In this document: one piece after another, positions 33,981 through 43,285 of the stretch
Layout of the letters: every line of letters begins with the position of its first letter
Position numbering within the stretch: position 1 is the stretch's first letter
NCBI GenBank assembly: GCA_029260515.1
Contig: JAJDDC010000040.1
Location: 186,001 to 250,000, forward strand
Origin: Phycisphaerales bacterium
GTDB lineage: Bacteria > Planctomycetota > Phycisphaerae > Phycisphaerales > UBA1924
Direction of reading: 5' to 3'
Length of the DNA: 64,000 nt
Notes under the pieces: generated by a model
The model's input: only the letters and a program-made list of their open reading frames with translations
Told to the model about the DNA's origin: nothing
The model's database searches: none
Position numbers and translations under genes: made by a program

Positions 33981-35066
33981 TCAACGTCCCGCGTCCAGGC
34001 GGCGGAGCACCTCGCACGCTGTGGCACGGACCATCGCGTCCTCGCCCTCGTCGGCGGCGATCGAGTCGACACGCCCGCGGAGTCTGGGGTCCTCGCGGGT
34101 CTTGAGCGCGTTGCCCGCGGCGATCAGGGCGTTGCGGCGCATCATCGTGAGCGTCGCCCGCTTCATCGAGCTCTTGGCGAACGCACGACGCCTGTCATCC
34201 TCGCACCAATCGAGAACTTCCAGCAGGTCGAACGAGTCGCGTCTGGGCGTGTAGGCGTCGGCGATCGGCGGCTCGCCCGGATCGGGGGCGCGGCGGGGTG
34301 AGTTGTGCGGGCAGACCTCCTGGCAGATGTCGCACCCAAAGATCCAGTCACCGATGGCCTCAACAAACTCGGGATCGATCGGCGTCCGCTTCTCGATCGT
34401 CAGGTAGCTGATGCATCGGCGGGCGTCCACGGAGTAGGGCGTGATCGCGTCGGTCGGGCAGGCGTCGATGCATCTTGTGCATGTGCCGCAGTGGTCGGTG
34501 ACAACGGGCTGGTCATTGGGGGCCTCCAGTTCGAGCGTCGTCGCGACGCCCCCGAGCAGGAGGTACGAGCCGAGGGTCGGGTTGATGACGAGCGTGTGCT
34601 TGGCGACCCATCCGATGCCGGCACGGGCGGCGAGCTCGCGTTCGAGGACGGGAGCGGTATCGACGAAAGCGCGGAACCCGGCGCCCGGGAACGCGTCGCG
34701 GGCGCGGTCGCACAGCGCGTGCAGACGCTTCTTGATCACCTTGTGGTAGTCGTCGCCCCGGGCGTACCGGGCGATTCGCCCTCTGGGCGGGGCAAGCTCA
34801 GCGTCGTCGGTGTCGCCGCGCTGGGCATAGCGGTCGGCGACAACGAGCAGCGATCTGGCGTCGTCGAGGAGGCCCGACGGGTTTTCGCGGAGCGTCGCGT
34901 TGCGGGCGAGGTAGTCCATCTCGCCGTGCTTGCCCCGCGCGAGCCAGTCGCGGAGCTCGTCGCGTCGGTGTGTGGGAGCCGCATCGCAGACGCCCGAGGC
35001 GGCGAAGCCCAGATCGTCGGCGAATCTCAGCAGCTGGCGGGCGTTGTCACGAGGCGTGGAGCCCAC
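33981..35066 (-). CDS. queG: Epoxyqueuosine reductase QueG
   Basis: QueG reduces epoxyqueuosine to queuosine in tRNA, using cobalamin and two 4Fe-4S clusters. The 361-residue product has both clusters' cysteines (CGTCTRCIDACPTDAI and CDICQEVCPHN), the FVDTAPVLERELAARAGIGW region, and a C-terminal HEAT-like helical domain. No ATG fits; the GTG at 35066 is preceded by GAGGAGG and gives the complete N-terminus. It ends 7 bases from the convergent membrane protein. Confidence 0.93.
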   Translation of the reverse strand: MGSTPRDNARQLLRFADDLGFAASGVCDAAPTHRRDELRDWLARGKHGEMDYLARNATLRENPSGLLDDARSLLVVADRYAQRGDTDDAELAPPRGRIARYARGDDYHKVIKKRLHALCDRARDAFPGAGFRAFVDTAPVLERELAARAGIGWVAKHTLVINPTLGSYLLLGGVATTLELEAPNDQPVVTDHCGTCTRCIDACPTDAITPYSVDARRCISYLTIEKRTPIDPEFVEAIGDWIFGCDICQEVCPHNSPRRAPDPGEPPIADAYTPRRDSFDLLEVLDWCEDDRRRAFAKSSMKRATLTMMRRNALIAAGNALKTREDPRLRGRVDSIAADEGEDAMVRATACEVLRRLDAGR

Positions 35067-35091
35067 GGCGCGCCCTCCTCGTGTGGTTTGT

Positions 35092-35958
35092 TTAGCGGGC
35101 CGCGGTGAGCGGGCCGCGACGGCCGCTGAAGCCGGAGGGGGCGCCCCAGCGGTAGAGCTTCTCGGCCGTCTGTGCCAGGATCTCGTGCGCGTCGGCGAGT
35201 TCGGACATCCACAGGCGGGGCCACTCGTAGACGATCCAGCCGTCGTACGCGTCGTGGGCGAGCGCGCCCAGCAGCGCCTCGACGCCCATGTCGCCCTCGC
35301 CCAGCGCGACCGGGCGGCCGTGGTCGAGGTCTGTGAGCTTGACGGCCGCGAGTCGCCCTGCCAGCAACGCCAAGCCCTCGCGTGGCGCCTCGCCCGCGGC
35401 CCGCGCGACGGCCGGCGAGTAGGCGGCCATGAGCAGCGGGTGGTCCACCTCGTCGATGATGCGGCACAGGTCCTCGGCACGCGGGATCGAGCCGGCGTTC
35501 TCGAGGACGATGGTCACGCCGGTATTCCGCGCCGTGGAGCACGCGAGGCGGAGGCGCTCGACGATGCGGCGGACACCCGATCGGCGTGGCTCCTTGGCGG
35601 ACAGTTCGAAGCCGAAGACGCGGACGGCGGGGATCTCGCGTTGGGCCGCGGCCTCGACCATCGCGTGCGCCTCGCGGACGGGCCTCTCGGTGTCGGTGAT
35701 CGCGTGCCCGATGACGGGGGGCCAGACGGGCTTGTCGAAGCGGATGGAGGTCGCCAGGCACATGGGCGAGACGCCCGCGTCCTCGAACAGGTCGCGGACC
35801 TTGGCGGCGCCGGTGAGCAGGGGCTCGCAGGCGATGTCGGTCGAGGCGTGCCCGAATGTGCGGAGCTCGACGCCGCGGTAGCCGTGACGCCCGGCCATGG
35901 TGCAGACCTCTTCGAGGGTCCATTCGGGGCAGGCGATGGTCGAGAAGGCGAACTTCAT
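35092..35958 (-). CDS. Sugar phosphate isomerase/epimerase-like TIM barrel protein
   Basis: A 288-residue protein of the AP-endonuclease-2/xylose-isomerase-like TIM-barrel family. It opens with MKFAFSTIACPEWTLEEVC, follows with HGYRGVELR, and keeps metal-ligand-type residues: Glu in IVLENAG, Asp/His pairs further on, and the final Glu in IVYEWPRLW. Such enzymes isomerise or epimerise sugars, sometimes for inositol or ketose breakdown. It lies 25 bases upstream of queG on the same strand and is divergent from tryptophan dioxygenase. The substrate is not determined. Confidence 0.82.
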   Translation of the reverse strand: MKFAFSTIACPEWTLEEVCTMAGRHGYRGVELRTFGHASTDIACEPLLTGAAKVRDLFEDAGVSPMCLATSIRFDKPVWPPVIGHAITDTERPVREAHAMVEAAAQREIPAVRVFGFELSAKEPRRSGVRRIVERLRLACSTARNTGVTIVLENAGSIPRAEDLCRIIDEVDHPLLMAAYSPAVARAAGEAPREGLALLAGRLAAVKLTDLDHGRPVALGEGDMGVEALLGALAHDAYDGWIVYEWPRLWMSELADAHEILAQTAEKLYRWGAPSGFSGRRGPLTAAR

Positions 35959-36090
35959 GGCGGTGTCGGGCTCCGGGTCTGGCGGCAGCGGGCGCGAGGG
36001 GGGATCGTATCGCCCCGGGGCGCCGGCGTCCGGGGTGAACCCGGGCCGAGCGGCGCCCGGCGGTCTGGGCCCGACGCGTAGCATGAGCCC

Positions 36091-36921
36091 ATGACCCCAC
36101 GCGAACTCGAGCCCGGCATCCACACCGACCTGGGCACGTCCATCACCTACTCGGGCTACCTGGACCTCGACCGCCTGCTCGCGGCCCAGCATCCCCGGTC
36201 CGACCACCACGACGAGATGCTCTTCATCATCCAGCACCAGACCACCGAGCTGTGGCTGAAGCTGGTGATCCACGAGCTGTCGGCGGCGATGACGCATATC
36301 CGCCACGACGAGCTAGAGCCGTGCTTTAAGATCCTCGCCCGTGTCAAGCACATCCAGCACCAGCTCCTGAGTCAGTGGGACGTGCTCGCGACGCTGACGC
36401 CGACCGAGTACGTGCAGTTCAGGCACGTGCTGGGCACGGGCTCGGGATTCCAGAGCGTGCAGTACCGGCTGGTTGAGTTCATGCTGGGCAACAAGGACCG
36501 GAACCTGCTGCGCGTGCACGCCCACGACGAGGGCGCGACGCGGGAGCTGACGGAGGCGCTCGAGGCGCCGAGCATCTACGACGAGTTCCTGCGGTACCTG
36601 TCGCGGCGTGGGCTGGCGATCCCGAAGGCCGTCCTCGATCGCGACGTGTCCGAGGCGCACGAGGCGGACCCGGGCGTCGTCGAGGTCTTCAAGACCATCT
36701 ATTCCGATCCCAAGGAGCACTGGGACGCCTACGAGATGTGCGAGAAGCTCGTGGACGTGGAGGAGCAGTTCTCCGTCTGGCGGTTCCGGCACATGAAGGT
36801 CGTCGCGCGCATCATCGGGTTCAAGACCGGCACGGGCGGATCCTCGGGCGTGCCGTTCCTCCGCAAGGTCATCGACCACGTCTTCTTCCCGGAGCTGTGG
36901 GACGTGCGGACGCACCTGTAA
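36091..36921 (+). CDS. kynA: Tryptophan 2,3-dioxygenase
   Basis: A 276-residue heme enzyme that opens the indole ring of tryptophan to N-formylkynurenine, the first step of the kynurenine pathway. The family blocks are all present: [34 protein letters not shown], the [16 protein letters not shown] substrate region, and heme-ligand His234 in [11 protein letters not shown] followed by GTGGSSG. Length is normal. No other kynurenine-pathway gene is nearby. It shares a 132-base divergent promoter region with the epimerase-like gene. Confidence 0.96.
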   Translation: MTPRELEPGIHTDLGTSITYSGYLDLDRLLAAQHPRSDHHDEMLFIIQHQTTELWLKLVIHELSAAMTHIRHDELEPCFKILARVKHIQHQLLSQWDVLATLTPTEYVQFRHVLGTGSGFQSVQYRLVEFMLGNKDRNLLRVHAHDEGATRELTEALEAPSIYDEFLRYLSRRGLAIPKAVLDRDVSEAHEADPGVVEVFKTIYSDPKEHWDAYEMCEKLVDVEEQFSVWRFRHMKVVARIIGFKTGTGGSSGVPFLRKVIDHVFFPELWDVRTHL

Positions 36922-36939
36922 CCCCGGGCGTCGCGCGCG

Positions 36940-37779
36940 TCAGGAGTCCAGCTCGGGCAGCGTGATTGCGAAGTCCGTGCCCTTGCCCGGCTCGGAGTGC
37001 AGGTCCAGGCGTCCGCCCATCGCCTCGATGATCCGCCGGGCGGTGGGCAGGCCCAGGCCGGTGCCCCCGGGCTTGGTCGTGTAGTAGGGATCGAACAGGC
37101 GGGCGCGGGTCTGCTCGTCGATGCCGGGGCCGGTGTCTATGACGTGGAGGCGCACGACCGGGCGCCGATCGGCCTCCTGGGTCCGCTCGGCACGCAGGAT
37201 CAACTCGCGAGGCCCCTGCGCGCCGGCGGCGCCCATCGCCTGCACGGCGTTGAGCATCAGGTTGAGCACCGCCTGCTTGAGGTGGGGCGTGTCGATCCGG
37301 GCGAGGAGGGGCGTCGGCGCCGTCTCCGCACGCAGGCGCACGCCCTGGCTCTGGGCCTGGGGCAGGAAGAAGTCCCCCAGCTCCTCGACGACTGTGTTGA
37401 GATCGCCGGGTGTTGGCTCGAGGCGGAGCTCGCCGGCGAACTCGAGGAAGTCCTCGAGGATCCCCCGCAGACGTTCGGCCTCGCGGGCCAGGGCCTCGAC
37501 ACGCCGCCCCATCCGTGCCCGCTCGGACTCGTCGAGCTCCAGCTCGGCGATGCCCTCGGCCAGGAGCTGGGCGTTGAGACCGATCGTCGACAGCGGGTTG
37601 CGGATCTCGTGCGCCAGGCCCCTGGTCATCGAGGCGACCTCGGCCTGACGCTCGGCGACTCGGAGTCTGCGCTCGGCCGCCCGTGCGCGCGCCACCGAAC
37701 GGCGCACGATGACACGCGATGCGATCGCGACGCTGAGCGCGCCGACCGCGAGACCGATCAAGAGTGCCGCGGCTACCAC
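36940..37779 (-). CDS. Small membrane histidine kinase (NtrB/AtoS type)
   Basis: A 279-residue sensor kinase. One membrane helix (residues ~2-22) is followed by a short Arg/Ala/Glu-rich coiled linker and no obvious sensory domain. The phospho-acceptor box is GLAHEIRNPLSTIGLNAQLL (His57). The ATPase domain has the N box region LKQAVLNLMLNAVQAM, the G1 box DTGPGID and the G2 box GTGLGLPTARR. The start is GTG at 37779. No response regulator is adjacent, so this is an orphan kinase. It is downstream of the cold-shock gene on the same strand, 85 bases away. Confidence 0.88.
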   Translation of the reverse strand: MVAAALLIGLAVGALSVAIASRVIVRRSVARARAAERRLRVAERQAEVASMTRGLAHEIRNPLSTIGLNAQLLAEGIAELELDESERARMGRRVEALAREAERLRGILEDFLEFAGELRLEPTPGDLNTVVEELGDFFLPQAQSQGVRLRAETAPTPLLARIDTPHLKQAVLNLMLNAVQAMGAAGAQGPRELILRAERTQEADRRPVVRLHVIDTGPGIDEQTRARLFDPYYTTKPGGTGLGLPTARRIIEAMGGRLDLHSEPGKGTDFAITLPELDS

Positions 37780-37864
37780 GAGCGGCCCACTGGCTGAGCC
37801 GGGTCCCCTCGTGTGCGGACGCCCGCGTCAGAGGGGTGGGCGATCCCAGCCGGGCCCGGCGACA

Positions 37865-38152
37865 TCACCGACGCGGCGTCCTCGTGTACGAGCGGCGCGG
37901 GACGACGACCTCGGGGTCGGATTCGGAGCGGGCGGCGCGGGTGGCCTTCCAGCCCTTCTCGCCCTTCTCGGCGTCGTAGTTGACCTTGGAGCCGTCCTTG
38001 AGCGCACGGAAGCCGTCGCCGGCGATGACGGTGTAGTGCACGAAGATGTCCTGGCCCTCGGGGCCGACAATGAATCCGAACCCCTTGCGCGGGTCGAACC
38101 ACTTCACCTCGCCCTCGATGCCTTCTATCCGCCGCAGCGGTTCGTCAGTCAT
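37865..38152 (-). CDS. Cold-shock-domain protein
   Basis: A 95-residue protein. The cold-shock domain has RNP1 as KGFGFIV and RNP2 as DIFVHYTVI within GEVKWFDPRKGFGFI. The C-terminal ~25 residues are a basic tail. Such proteins bind single-stranded RNA and resolve structure. The ATG at 38152 fits the domain start. A promoter-like sequence lies about 200 bases upstream, so the mRNA has a long leader. Confidence 0.92.
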   Translation of the reverse strand: MTDEPLRRIEGIEGEVKWFDPRKGFGFIVGPEGQDIFVHYTVIAGDGFRALKDGSKVNYDAEKGEKGWKATRAARSESDPEVVVPRRSYTRTPRR

Positions 38153-38475
38153 GCCAGCGTCCCCGCACCTCAAAGGCAAGGCCCGGGCTCCCCCCCGGGA
38201 ACCCCAACCGCCGCCCGCGACCGGGCGTCATGATTCCGCATCGTGCCACGGGGCGAGGCGTCGGACGTCGCCATGCGCACGCGACCAGATGCCCATGGGG
38301 CGTGGATGGTGCGCGAGTAGACACCCGAACGCCGATCTCGTGACGGCGGCTGACCCAGATTACCAGACCATGGCGTGGGGTCAAACGCCGGGCTCCGAAG
38401 TGTGTGCCGATCGCGGGCCCGGGGAACGCAGGGCCCGTTCTGGCAGCGGTTTGACGCCCTGGGGCCGCCCCTCGA
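38153..38475. other. Intergenic region and long leader of the cold-shock gene
   Basis: These 323 bases between the cold-shock gene start and the pnp stop hold a minus-strand promoter (38357-38385) and then a GC-rich leader of about 200 bases with self-complementary segments (CCCGGG-rich near 38190). The part from 38390 to 38475 shows nothing recognisable beyond the end of the pnp transcript. Confidence 0.6.
38357..38385 (-). promoter_or_regulatory. Candidate promoter of the cold-shock gene
   Basis: On the minus strand, TTTGAC (38385-38380), 17 bases and TAATCT (38362-38357). Predicted start near 38350, leaving a leader of about 198 bases to the ATG at 38152. Confidence 0.6.
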
Positions 38476-40686
38476 TCAGTCGGCGGCCGGGGCGGCGTGC
38501 TCCCTCGCCTCGCCGGCGCCCTGCTTGGCGGCGTCGTCCTGCAGGGCGGCCTTGCGGCTGAGCTTGATCCGCCCCTGGTCGTCCACGTTGATGACCTTCA
38601 CACGCACCACGTCGCCGATTTTGACGACGTCGGAGACCTTCTCGACATAGCCGTCGGCGAGCTCGGAGATGTGGCACATGCCGTCGGTGCCGGGGATGAG
38701 CTCGATGAAGGCGCCGAAGTCCTTGGTCGAGACGACCTTGCCCTCGTAGATGGTCCCGGGCTTGACCTCCTCGCACAGGGCGGAGATCTCGGCCTCGGCG
38801 GACTCGATGCCCGAGGCGTTGGGGCAGGAGATGGTGACTGTGCCGTCGTCCTCGACGTCGATGCCGACGCCGTGCTTGTCCTGCAGCGCGCGGATGGTCT
38901 TGCCTCCGGGCCCGATGAGCTTGCCGATCTTGTCGGGGTCGATCTTGATGGTGACCAGGCGGGGGGCGTAGGGGCTGATCTTGGCGCGGGGTTCAGGGAT
39001 CACGGACTCCATGGTCTCGATGATCTCGATGCGCCCGTCGCGGGCCTGATCGAAGATAACCTTGACCTGGTCGAGTGTGAGGCCGCGGGCCTTGAGGTCG
39101 AGCTGGATGCCGGTGATGCCCTCGCGGGTGCCGGAGACCTTGAAGTCCATGTCTCCGAAGAAGTCTTCCTCGCCGATGATGTCGGTGACGAAGACCTCGG
39201 AGCCGCCCTGCTCGTCGGTGAAGCGTCCGACGGAGATGCCGGCGCAGGTGTTGCGGATGGGCACGCCGGCGTCCATGAGCGCGAGGCAGCCGCCGCAGAC
39301 CGAGGCCATCGACGAGGAGCCGTTGGACTCGGTGATGTCGGAGACGAGGCGGATGGTGTAGGGGAAGTCCTCGGGGGAGGGGAGGATGCCAAGCAGCGAC
39401 CGCTCGGCCAGGGCGCCGTGCCCGATCTCGCGTCGCCCCGGGCCCATGATGCGGCGGGCCTCGCCGACGCAGAAGGGCGGGAAGTTGTAGTGGAGGTAGA
39501 ACTTCTTGGAGTACTCGGGGAGCAGGCCATCGACGATCTGCTCGTCCTTGCCTGTGCCCAGGGCGCAGGTGACGATGGACTGGGTCTCGCCGCGCTGGAA
39601 GAAGGCGGCGCCGTGGGTCCGGTCGAAGATGCTGACGGCGCCCTCGATCGGGCGGATGTCCTTGTAGCCCCGACCGTCTGCGCGCTTGCCCGACTCGACG
39701 ATCAGCTTGCGGGTGACCTTCTTCTCGAGCGTGCGGAACGCCTCCTTGGCGTGGCGGCGGTTCTGCTCGGTCTCGACGGCCTGCCCGGGCGTGCCCACGG
39801 TGTTGACGGCGAAATGCTCGTCGAGCATCTTGTCGCGGACGGCCTTGACCGCGACGTCGCGGTCGGCCTTGCCCGGGACCTGGCGGGCCTTGGTCAGCTC
39901 GGCCTCGCAGGCGCTCTTGACCTTGGCCATGATGTCGTCGGGGACGGTGGCCATGTTGTCGCCCAGGCGCTTGGGGACGCCGCACTGGGAGACGAGCTCG
40001 TCGATGATCGTGAGGATCTTCTTGATCTCGGTGAAACCGAACTCCATCGCGGCGAGCACGCCGGCCTCGTCCACCTCGGCGGCGCCGACCTCGATCATGT
40101 TGATCCCGTCCTTGTGCCCGGCGAGGACCAGGTCAAGGTCGGAGTAGTCGAGCTGGGTGACGGTGGGGTTGACGATGTGCTGGATGCCGTCGTCGGTGTG
40201 GATGCGGGCGACGCGGACGGTCGCGATCGGGCCGTCGAAGGGGGCGTCGGTGAGCGCGAGCGCGGCGGAGGCGCCGACGGCGGCGATGACGTCGGCGTCG
40301 TTCTCCGTGTCGTGGCTCATGACCCAGCACTGGATCTGGACCTCGTCGATGAAGCCCTCGGGGAACAGCGGGCGGATCGGGCGATCGATCATCCGCATCG
40401 TGAGGACTTCCTTCTCGTTGGGCGCGCCCTCACGCTTGCGGAAGCCTCCCGGGAACTTGCCGGCGGCGGTGGTCCGCTCGCGGTAGTCCACCTGCATGGG
40501 GAAGAAGTCGAGGCCCGGGCGGGGGTCGGCGCGGACGACGGCGCAGAGCACCGTGGTCTGGCCGTGGGTGACGAGGACGGCCGACGATGCAAGCTTGGCG
40601 ACCTTGCCGGTCTCGATGCGGAAGGGGCGGCCGCCGATCTCGGTCTCGACACGATGGGTGGAGAGGAACGTGGTGTTGTCAGACAT
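38476..40686 (-). CDS. pnp: Polynucleotide phosphorylase
   Basis: A 736-residue 3'-5' exoribonuclease that degrades RNA phosphorolytically as a trimer and joins the degradosome. It has two RNase PH-like domains (first with QTTVLCAVV, second with RRDIR-region ADGRGYKDIRPI and HGAAFFQRGETQS), a helical linker, then a KH domain (GKLIGPGGKTIRAL, residues ~600) and an S1 domain (YEGKVVSTKDFGAFIEL). The Ala/Glu-rich end is short. It lies downstream of rpsO, the usual order, but a terminator separates them. Confidence 0.97.
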   Translation of the reverse strand: MSDNTTFLSTHRVETEIGGRPFRIETGKVAKLASSAVLVTHGQTTVLCAVVRADPRPGLDFFPMQVDYRERTTAAGKFPGGFRKREGAPNEKEVLTMRMIDRPIRPLFPEGFIDEVQIQCWVMSHDTENDADVIAAVGASAALALTDAPFDGPIATVRVARIHTDDGIQHIVNPTVTQLDYSDLDLVLAGHKDGINMIEVGAAEVDEAGVLAAMEFGFTEIKKILTIIDELVSQCGVPKRLGDNMATVPDDIMAKVKSACEAELTKARQVPGKADRDVAVKAVRDKMLDEHFAVNTVGTPGQAVETEQNRRHAKEAFRTLEKKVTRKLIVESGKRADGRGYKDIRPIEGAVSIFDRTHGAAFFQRGETQSIVTCALGTGKDEQIVDGLLPEYSKKFYLHYNFPPFCVGEARRIMGPGRREIGHGALAERSLLGILPSPEDFPYTIRLVSDITESNGSSSMASVCGGCLALMDAGVPIRNTCAGISVGRFTDEQGGSEVFVTDIIGEEDFFGDMDFKVSGTREGITGIQLDLKARGLTLDQVKVIFDQARDGRIEIIETMESVIPEPRAKISPYAPRLVTIKIDPDKIGKLIGPGGKTIRALQDKHGVGIDVEDDGTVTISCPNASGIESAEAEISALCEEVKPGTIYEGKVVSTKDFGAFIELIPGTDGMCHISELADGYVEKVSDVVKIGDVVRVKVINVDDQGRIKLSRKAALQDDAAKQGAGEAREHAAPAAD

Positions 40687-40896
40687 GGTGCTTGGACCCT
40701 GGACTGTGACGCGCGGGCTGGGCCATCTGCCCCGCGTCGCGTGGTTGCCGGGCGTCGATCAGGTCAACGGATCGTCGGCGCCGGGATGTGTGTCCATCGG
40801 GTCGAGCGTCTGCCCGAGAGGCAGAAGGCATGCCGCACTGTGGCGTGTCGCCCAGTGCGCCGTGCCCACTGCCACTCCGACGCGGGACCCGATACG

Positions 40897-40930
40897 AAAA
40901 AAGCCCGCCGACGCGTTCGCGTGGGCGGGC
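40897..40930 (-). terminator. Rho-independent terminator after rpsO
   Basis: On the minus strand a 12-bp stem with one G·G bulge (GCCCGCC+ACGCG against CGCGT+GGCGGGC, 40930-40903) is followed by TTTTTT (40902-40897). It lies 9 bases after the rpsO stop and would attenuate read-through into pnp. Confidence 0.9.
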
Positions 40931-40939
40931 CGTGGTTGG

Positions 40940-41209
40940 TTACTTGCGGAGGCCGAGGGCCTGGATAGTTTCGAGGTACTTGCTGCGGTCTGTCTTCTTG
41001 AGGTAGCGGAGCAGTCGGTTGCGCCGCGCGACCATCATGACCAGCCCGCGCCGGCTGTGCCTGTCCTGCGTGTTGTCGCGCATGTGCGTCGCGACCTGCT
41101 GGATGCGGCGTGTGAGCAGGGCGATCTGAACCTCGGGCGAGCCCGTGTCGCCTTCGCTGCGCGCGAACTGCGAGACGGTCTCTTGCTTGATGTCTGCTGC
41201 GAGAGGCAT
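40940..41209 (-). CDS. rpsO: Ribosomal protein S15
   Basis: An 89-residue small-subunit protein that binds the central domain of 16S rRNA. The whole S15 pattern is visible: TGSPEVQIALLTRRIQQVATH, D-x-x-S-R-R-G-L, and RRNRLLRYLKK. Length is exactly normal. It is followed by its own terminator and then pnp, as in many bacteria, where S15 and PNPase regulate their own leaders. Confidence 0.98.
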   Translation of the reverse strand: MPLAADIKQETVSQFARSEGDTGSPEVQIALLTRRIQQVATHMRDNTQDRHSRRGLVMMVARRNRLLRYLKKTDRSKYLETIQALGLRK

Positions 41210-41420
41210 GTGTCGTTCACGCTCCTGCGCCGGGCGCCGTCGCCCGGGTCTGTTCGGGTGCTAGAAGGTCCGTCGTGCGGACGAGAACCCTAGGCCCGGG
41301 CGCCCTCGGGATCAAGATTCGATGGGGTCAGGACGTCCCGGCCCGCGGCCTCTGGGCGGACGTGATAAGGAGTCGGCGAGCACGACCGCAGACAGCCCTC
41401 CCGTCTGTATGATCGCCGCC

Positions 41421-42692
41421 ATGCCCGAGACCACAGGGGCCCCGGCCCTTTCCAAGCGCGTCCGCACGCTCAAACCATCGTCCACGGTCGCGATGGGCGC
41501 CAAGGCCCGGGCGATCAAGGAGAGCGGCAAGGACGTGATCAGCTTCGCCCTGGGCGAGCCGGATTTCGACACGCCACAGCGGATCAAGGACGCCGCCATC
41601 CAGGCCCTCAACGAGGGGCAGACGCACTACTCGGCGACGCTGGGCACGCCAGAGGCCCGGGGGGCGATCGCGGCCAAGCTCACGGGCGAGAACGGGATCC
41701 GTGGCCTTGGCGGCGAGCACGTCGCGATCTCGGCCGGGGCGAAGCACTCGCTGTACACAGTCGCGAACTGCCTGTTCGACCAGGCCGTGCCCGGCGAAGC
41801 CCCGGGCGAGGCGGTGATCCCGGTCCCGGCATGGGTCAGCTACGCCCCGATCGTCGAGCTCGCGGGCGGGCGGGTGGTCGAGGTCCCGACGACGCCGGAG
41901 TCGGACTTCAAGGCGAACGCGGCCCAGATCCGCGACGCGATCACGCCACGGACGCGGCTGCTTGTCCTCAACTCGCCCTCGAACCCGTGCGGGACGATGT
42001 ACACCGAGGAGGAACTGCGCGACATCGCGGCGGTCGTCGAGGAAGCGGCGCGGACGGTCGCGCCGAACATCGTGATTCTGTCGGACGAGATCTACGAGAA
42101 GATTGTGTACGGCGGGATCCCCCACTTCTCGATCGGCTCGATCCCGGGCGTCGCGGAGCGCACGATCACGGTCAACGGCCTGAGCAAGGCGTACGCGATG
42201 ACGGGGTGGCGGGTCGGGTACGCCGCGTGCCCGGGGGAGTTTGGAACGAGGCTCATCAAGGCGATGGGCGCGCTCCAGGGGCAGATGACGACGAACATCA
42301 CATCGTTCCTGTACCCGGCTATCCCGGTCGCGCTCAACGAGTGCGCCGCGGAGGTCGAGGCGATGCGGGCGGCGTTCGCGGAGCGGGCGGTGCTCGCCGC
42401 ACGGCTGCTGGGTGAGGTGCACGGGCTCGACGCGCCCAAGCCGACCGGCGCGTTCTACCTCTTCCCCCGGGTGAGTGCGCACTTCGGCAAAGCCTCACCC
42501 GGCGGACGGACACTGGGTTCGGCGCTGGACTTTGCCGAGGCGCTGCTCGAGGAGAGGCTCGTCGCGACCACGCCCGGGGAGGACTTCGGCGGGTGCGCCG
42601 ATGAGCACGTCCGTGTCTCGTTCGCCTGCTCGGAGGCGCAGATCACAGAGGGCATCTCTCGGATCGCGGCGTTTGTGGACAGCCTGCGCTGA
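41421..42692 (+). CDS. Class I aminotransferase (aspartate/prephenate type)
   Basis: A 423-residue PLP enzyme of the class I, subgroup I-gamma/beta. The PLP lysine is Lys256 in NGLSKAYAMTGWRVGY; other family marks are ALGEPDFDTP, the substrate-binding SNPCGTMYT and ILSDEIYEK. Such enzymes transaminate aspartate and often prephenate. It is followed after 19 bases by a prephenate-dehydratase gene, suggesting a role in phenylalanine synthesis (prephenate to arogenate or phenylpyruvate to Phe). Start 41421 is preferred; 41409 is 4 codons earlier in frame. Confidence 0.9.
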   Translation: MPETTGAPALSKRVRTLKPSSTVAMGAKARAIKESGKDVISFALGEPDFDTPQRIKDAAIQALNEGQTHYSATLGTPEARGAIAAKLTGENGIRGLGGEHVAISAGAKHSLYTVANCLFDQAVPGEAPGEAVIPVPAWVSYAPIVELAGGRVVEVPTTPESDFKANAAQIRDAITPRTRLLVLNSPSNPCGTMYTEEELRDIAAVVEEAARTVAPNIVILSDEIYEKIVYGGIPHFSIGSIPGVAERTITVNGLSKAYAMTGWRVGYAACPGEFGTRLIKAMGALQGQMTTNITSFLYPAIPVALNECAAEVEAMRAAFAERAVLAARLLGEVHGLDAPKPTGAFYLFPRVSAHFGKASPGGRTLGSALDFAEALLEERLVATTPGEDFGGCADEHVRVSFACSEAQITEGISRIAAFVDSLR

Positions 42693-42711
42693 GTATCGCC
42701 CCGGGGCTCGC

Positions 42712-43260
42712 ATGACCACGCGGATCGGATACCTCGGCCCGGAGGGCACCTTCACAGAAATCGCCGCCCGGGCGATGTCCGGCGCGGGTGACGTGCTCGT
42801 GCCCCTCGCCGACACGGGCGAGATCGAGCGAGAGCTGCTCGCGCGGCGGATCGGCGCGGGCGTGCTGCCCCTGATGAGCTCGCGGGCGGGGGGGGTGGAG
42901 GCGACGGGCGAGCTGATCGAGAGGCTGGGCGAGATGGTCCGCATCGTCGATGACCACGCGGAGGCGGTGACCTTCCGCTTGTCACGTCGCGCGGGCGACG
43001 GCGAGGCGTTGCGCGAGGTGCTGAGTCATCCGAAAGCTCTGGCGCAGTGCGCCGCGTTTGTTGCGAGGTCGGGCGCGACGACGCTCGAGACCAGCAGCAC
43101 GGCCGAAGCATGCGCGCTGGTCGCCGGGTCGGGCGAGACGGGGCTCGGCGCGATCGCGGCGCCTGGGGCGGGGGCGGCGCGCGGGCTTGTCGAGCACCCC
43201 GGGGCGGTTGAAGACGAGCCGGGCGGGGTGACACGGTTTGTGCGCATCGAACTCGCGTGA
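42712..43260 (+). CDS. pheA: Prephenate dehydratase domain protein without ACT domain
   Basis: A 182-residue prephenate or arogenate dehydratase. The motifs YLGPEGTFTEIAA near the N-terminus, SHPKALAQC and TSSTAEAC in the middle, and GGVTRFVRIE with the catalytic Thr at the end are all visible. The protein ends there: the C-terminal ACT regulatory domain of PheA is missing, and there is no chorismate mutase domain. It would therefore not be subject to phenylalanine feedback. The gene follows an aminotransferase and precedes a TPR-sulfotransferase whose start is 25 bases downstream. Confidence 0.82.
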   Translation: MTTRIGYLGPEGTFTEIAARAMSGAGDVLVPLADTGEIERELLARRIGAGVLPLMSSRAGGVEATGELIERLGEMVRIVDDHAEAVTFRLSRRAGDGEALREVLSHPKALAQCAAFVARSGATTLETSSTAEACALVAGSGETGLGAIAAPGAGAARGLVEHPGAVEDEPGGVTRFVRIELA

Positions 43261-43285
43261 TACGCCCGTGACGCTAGGATCCGCC

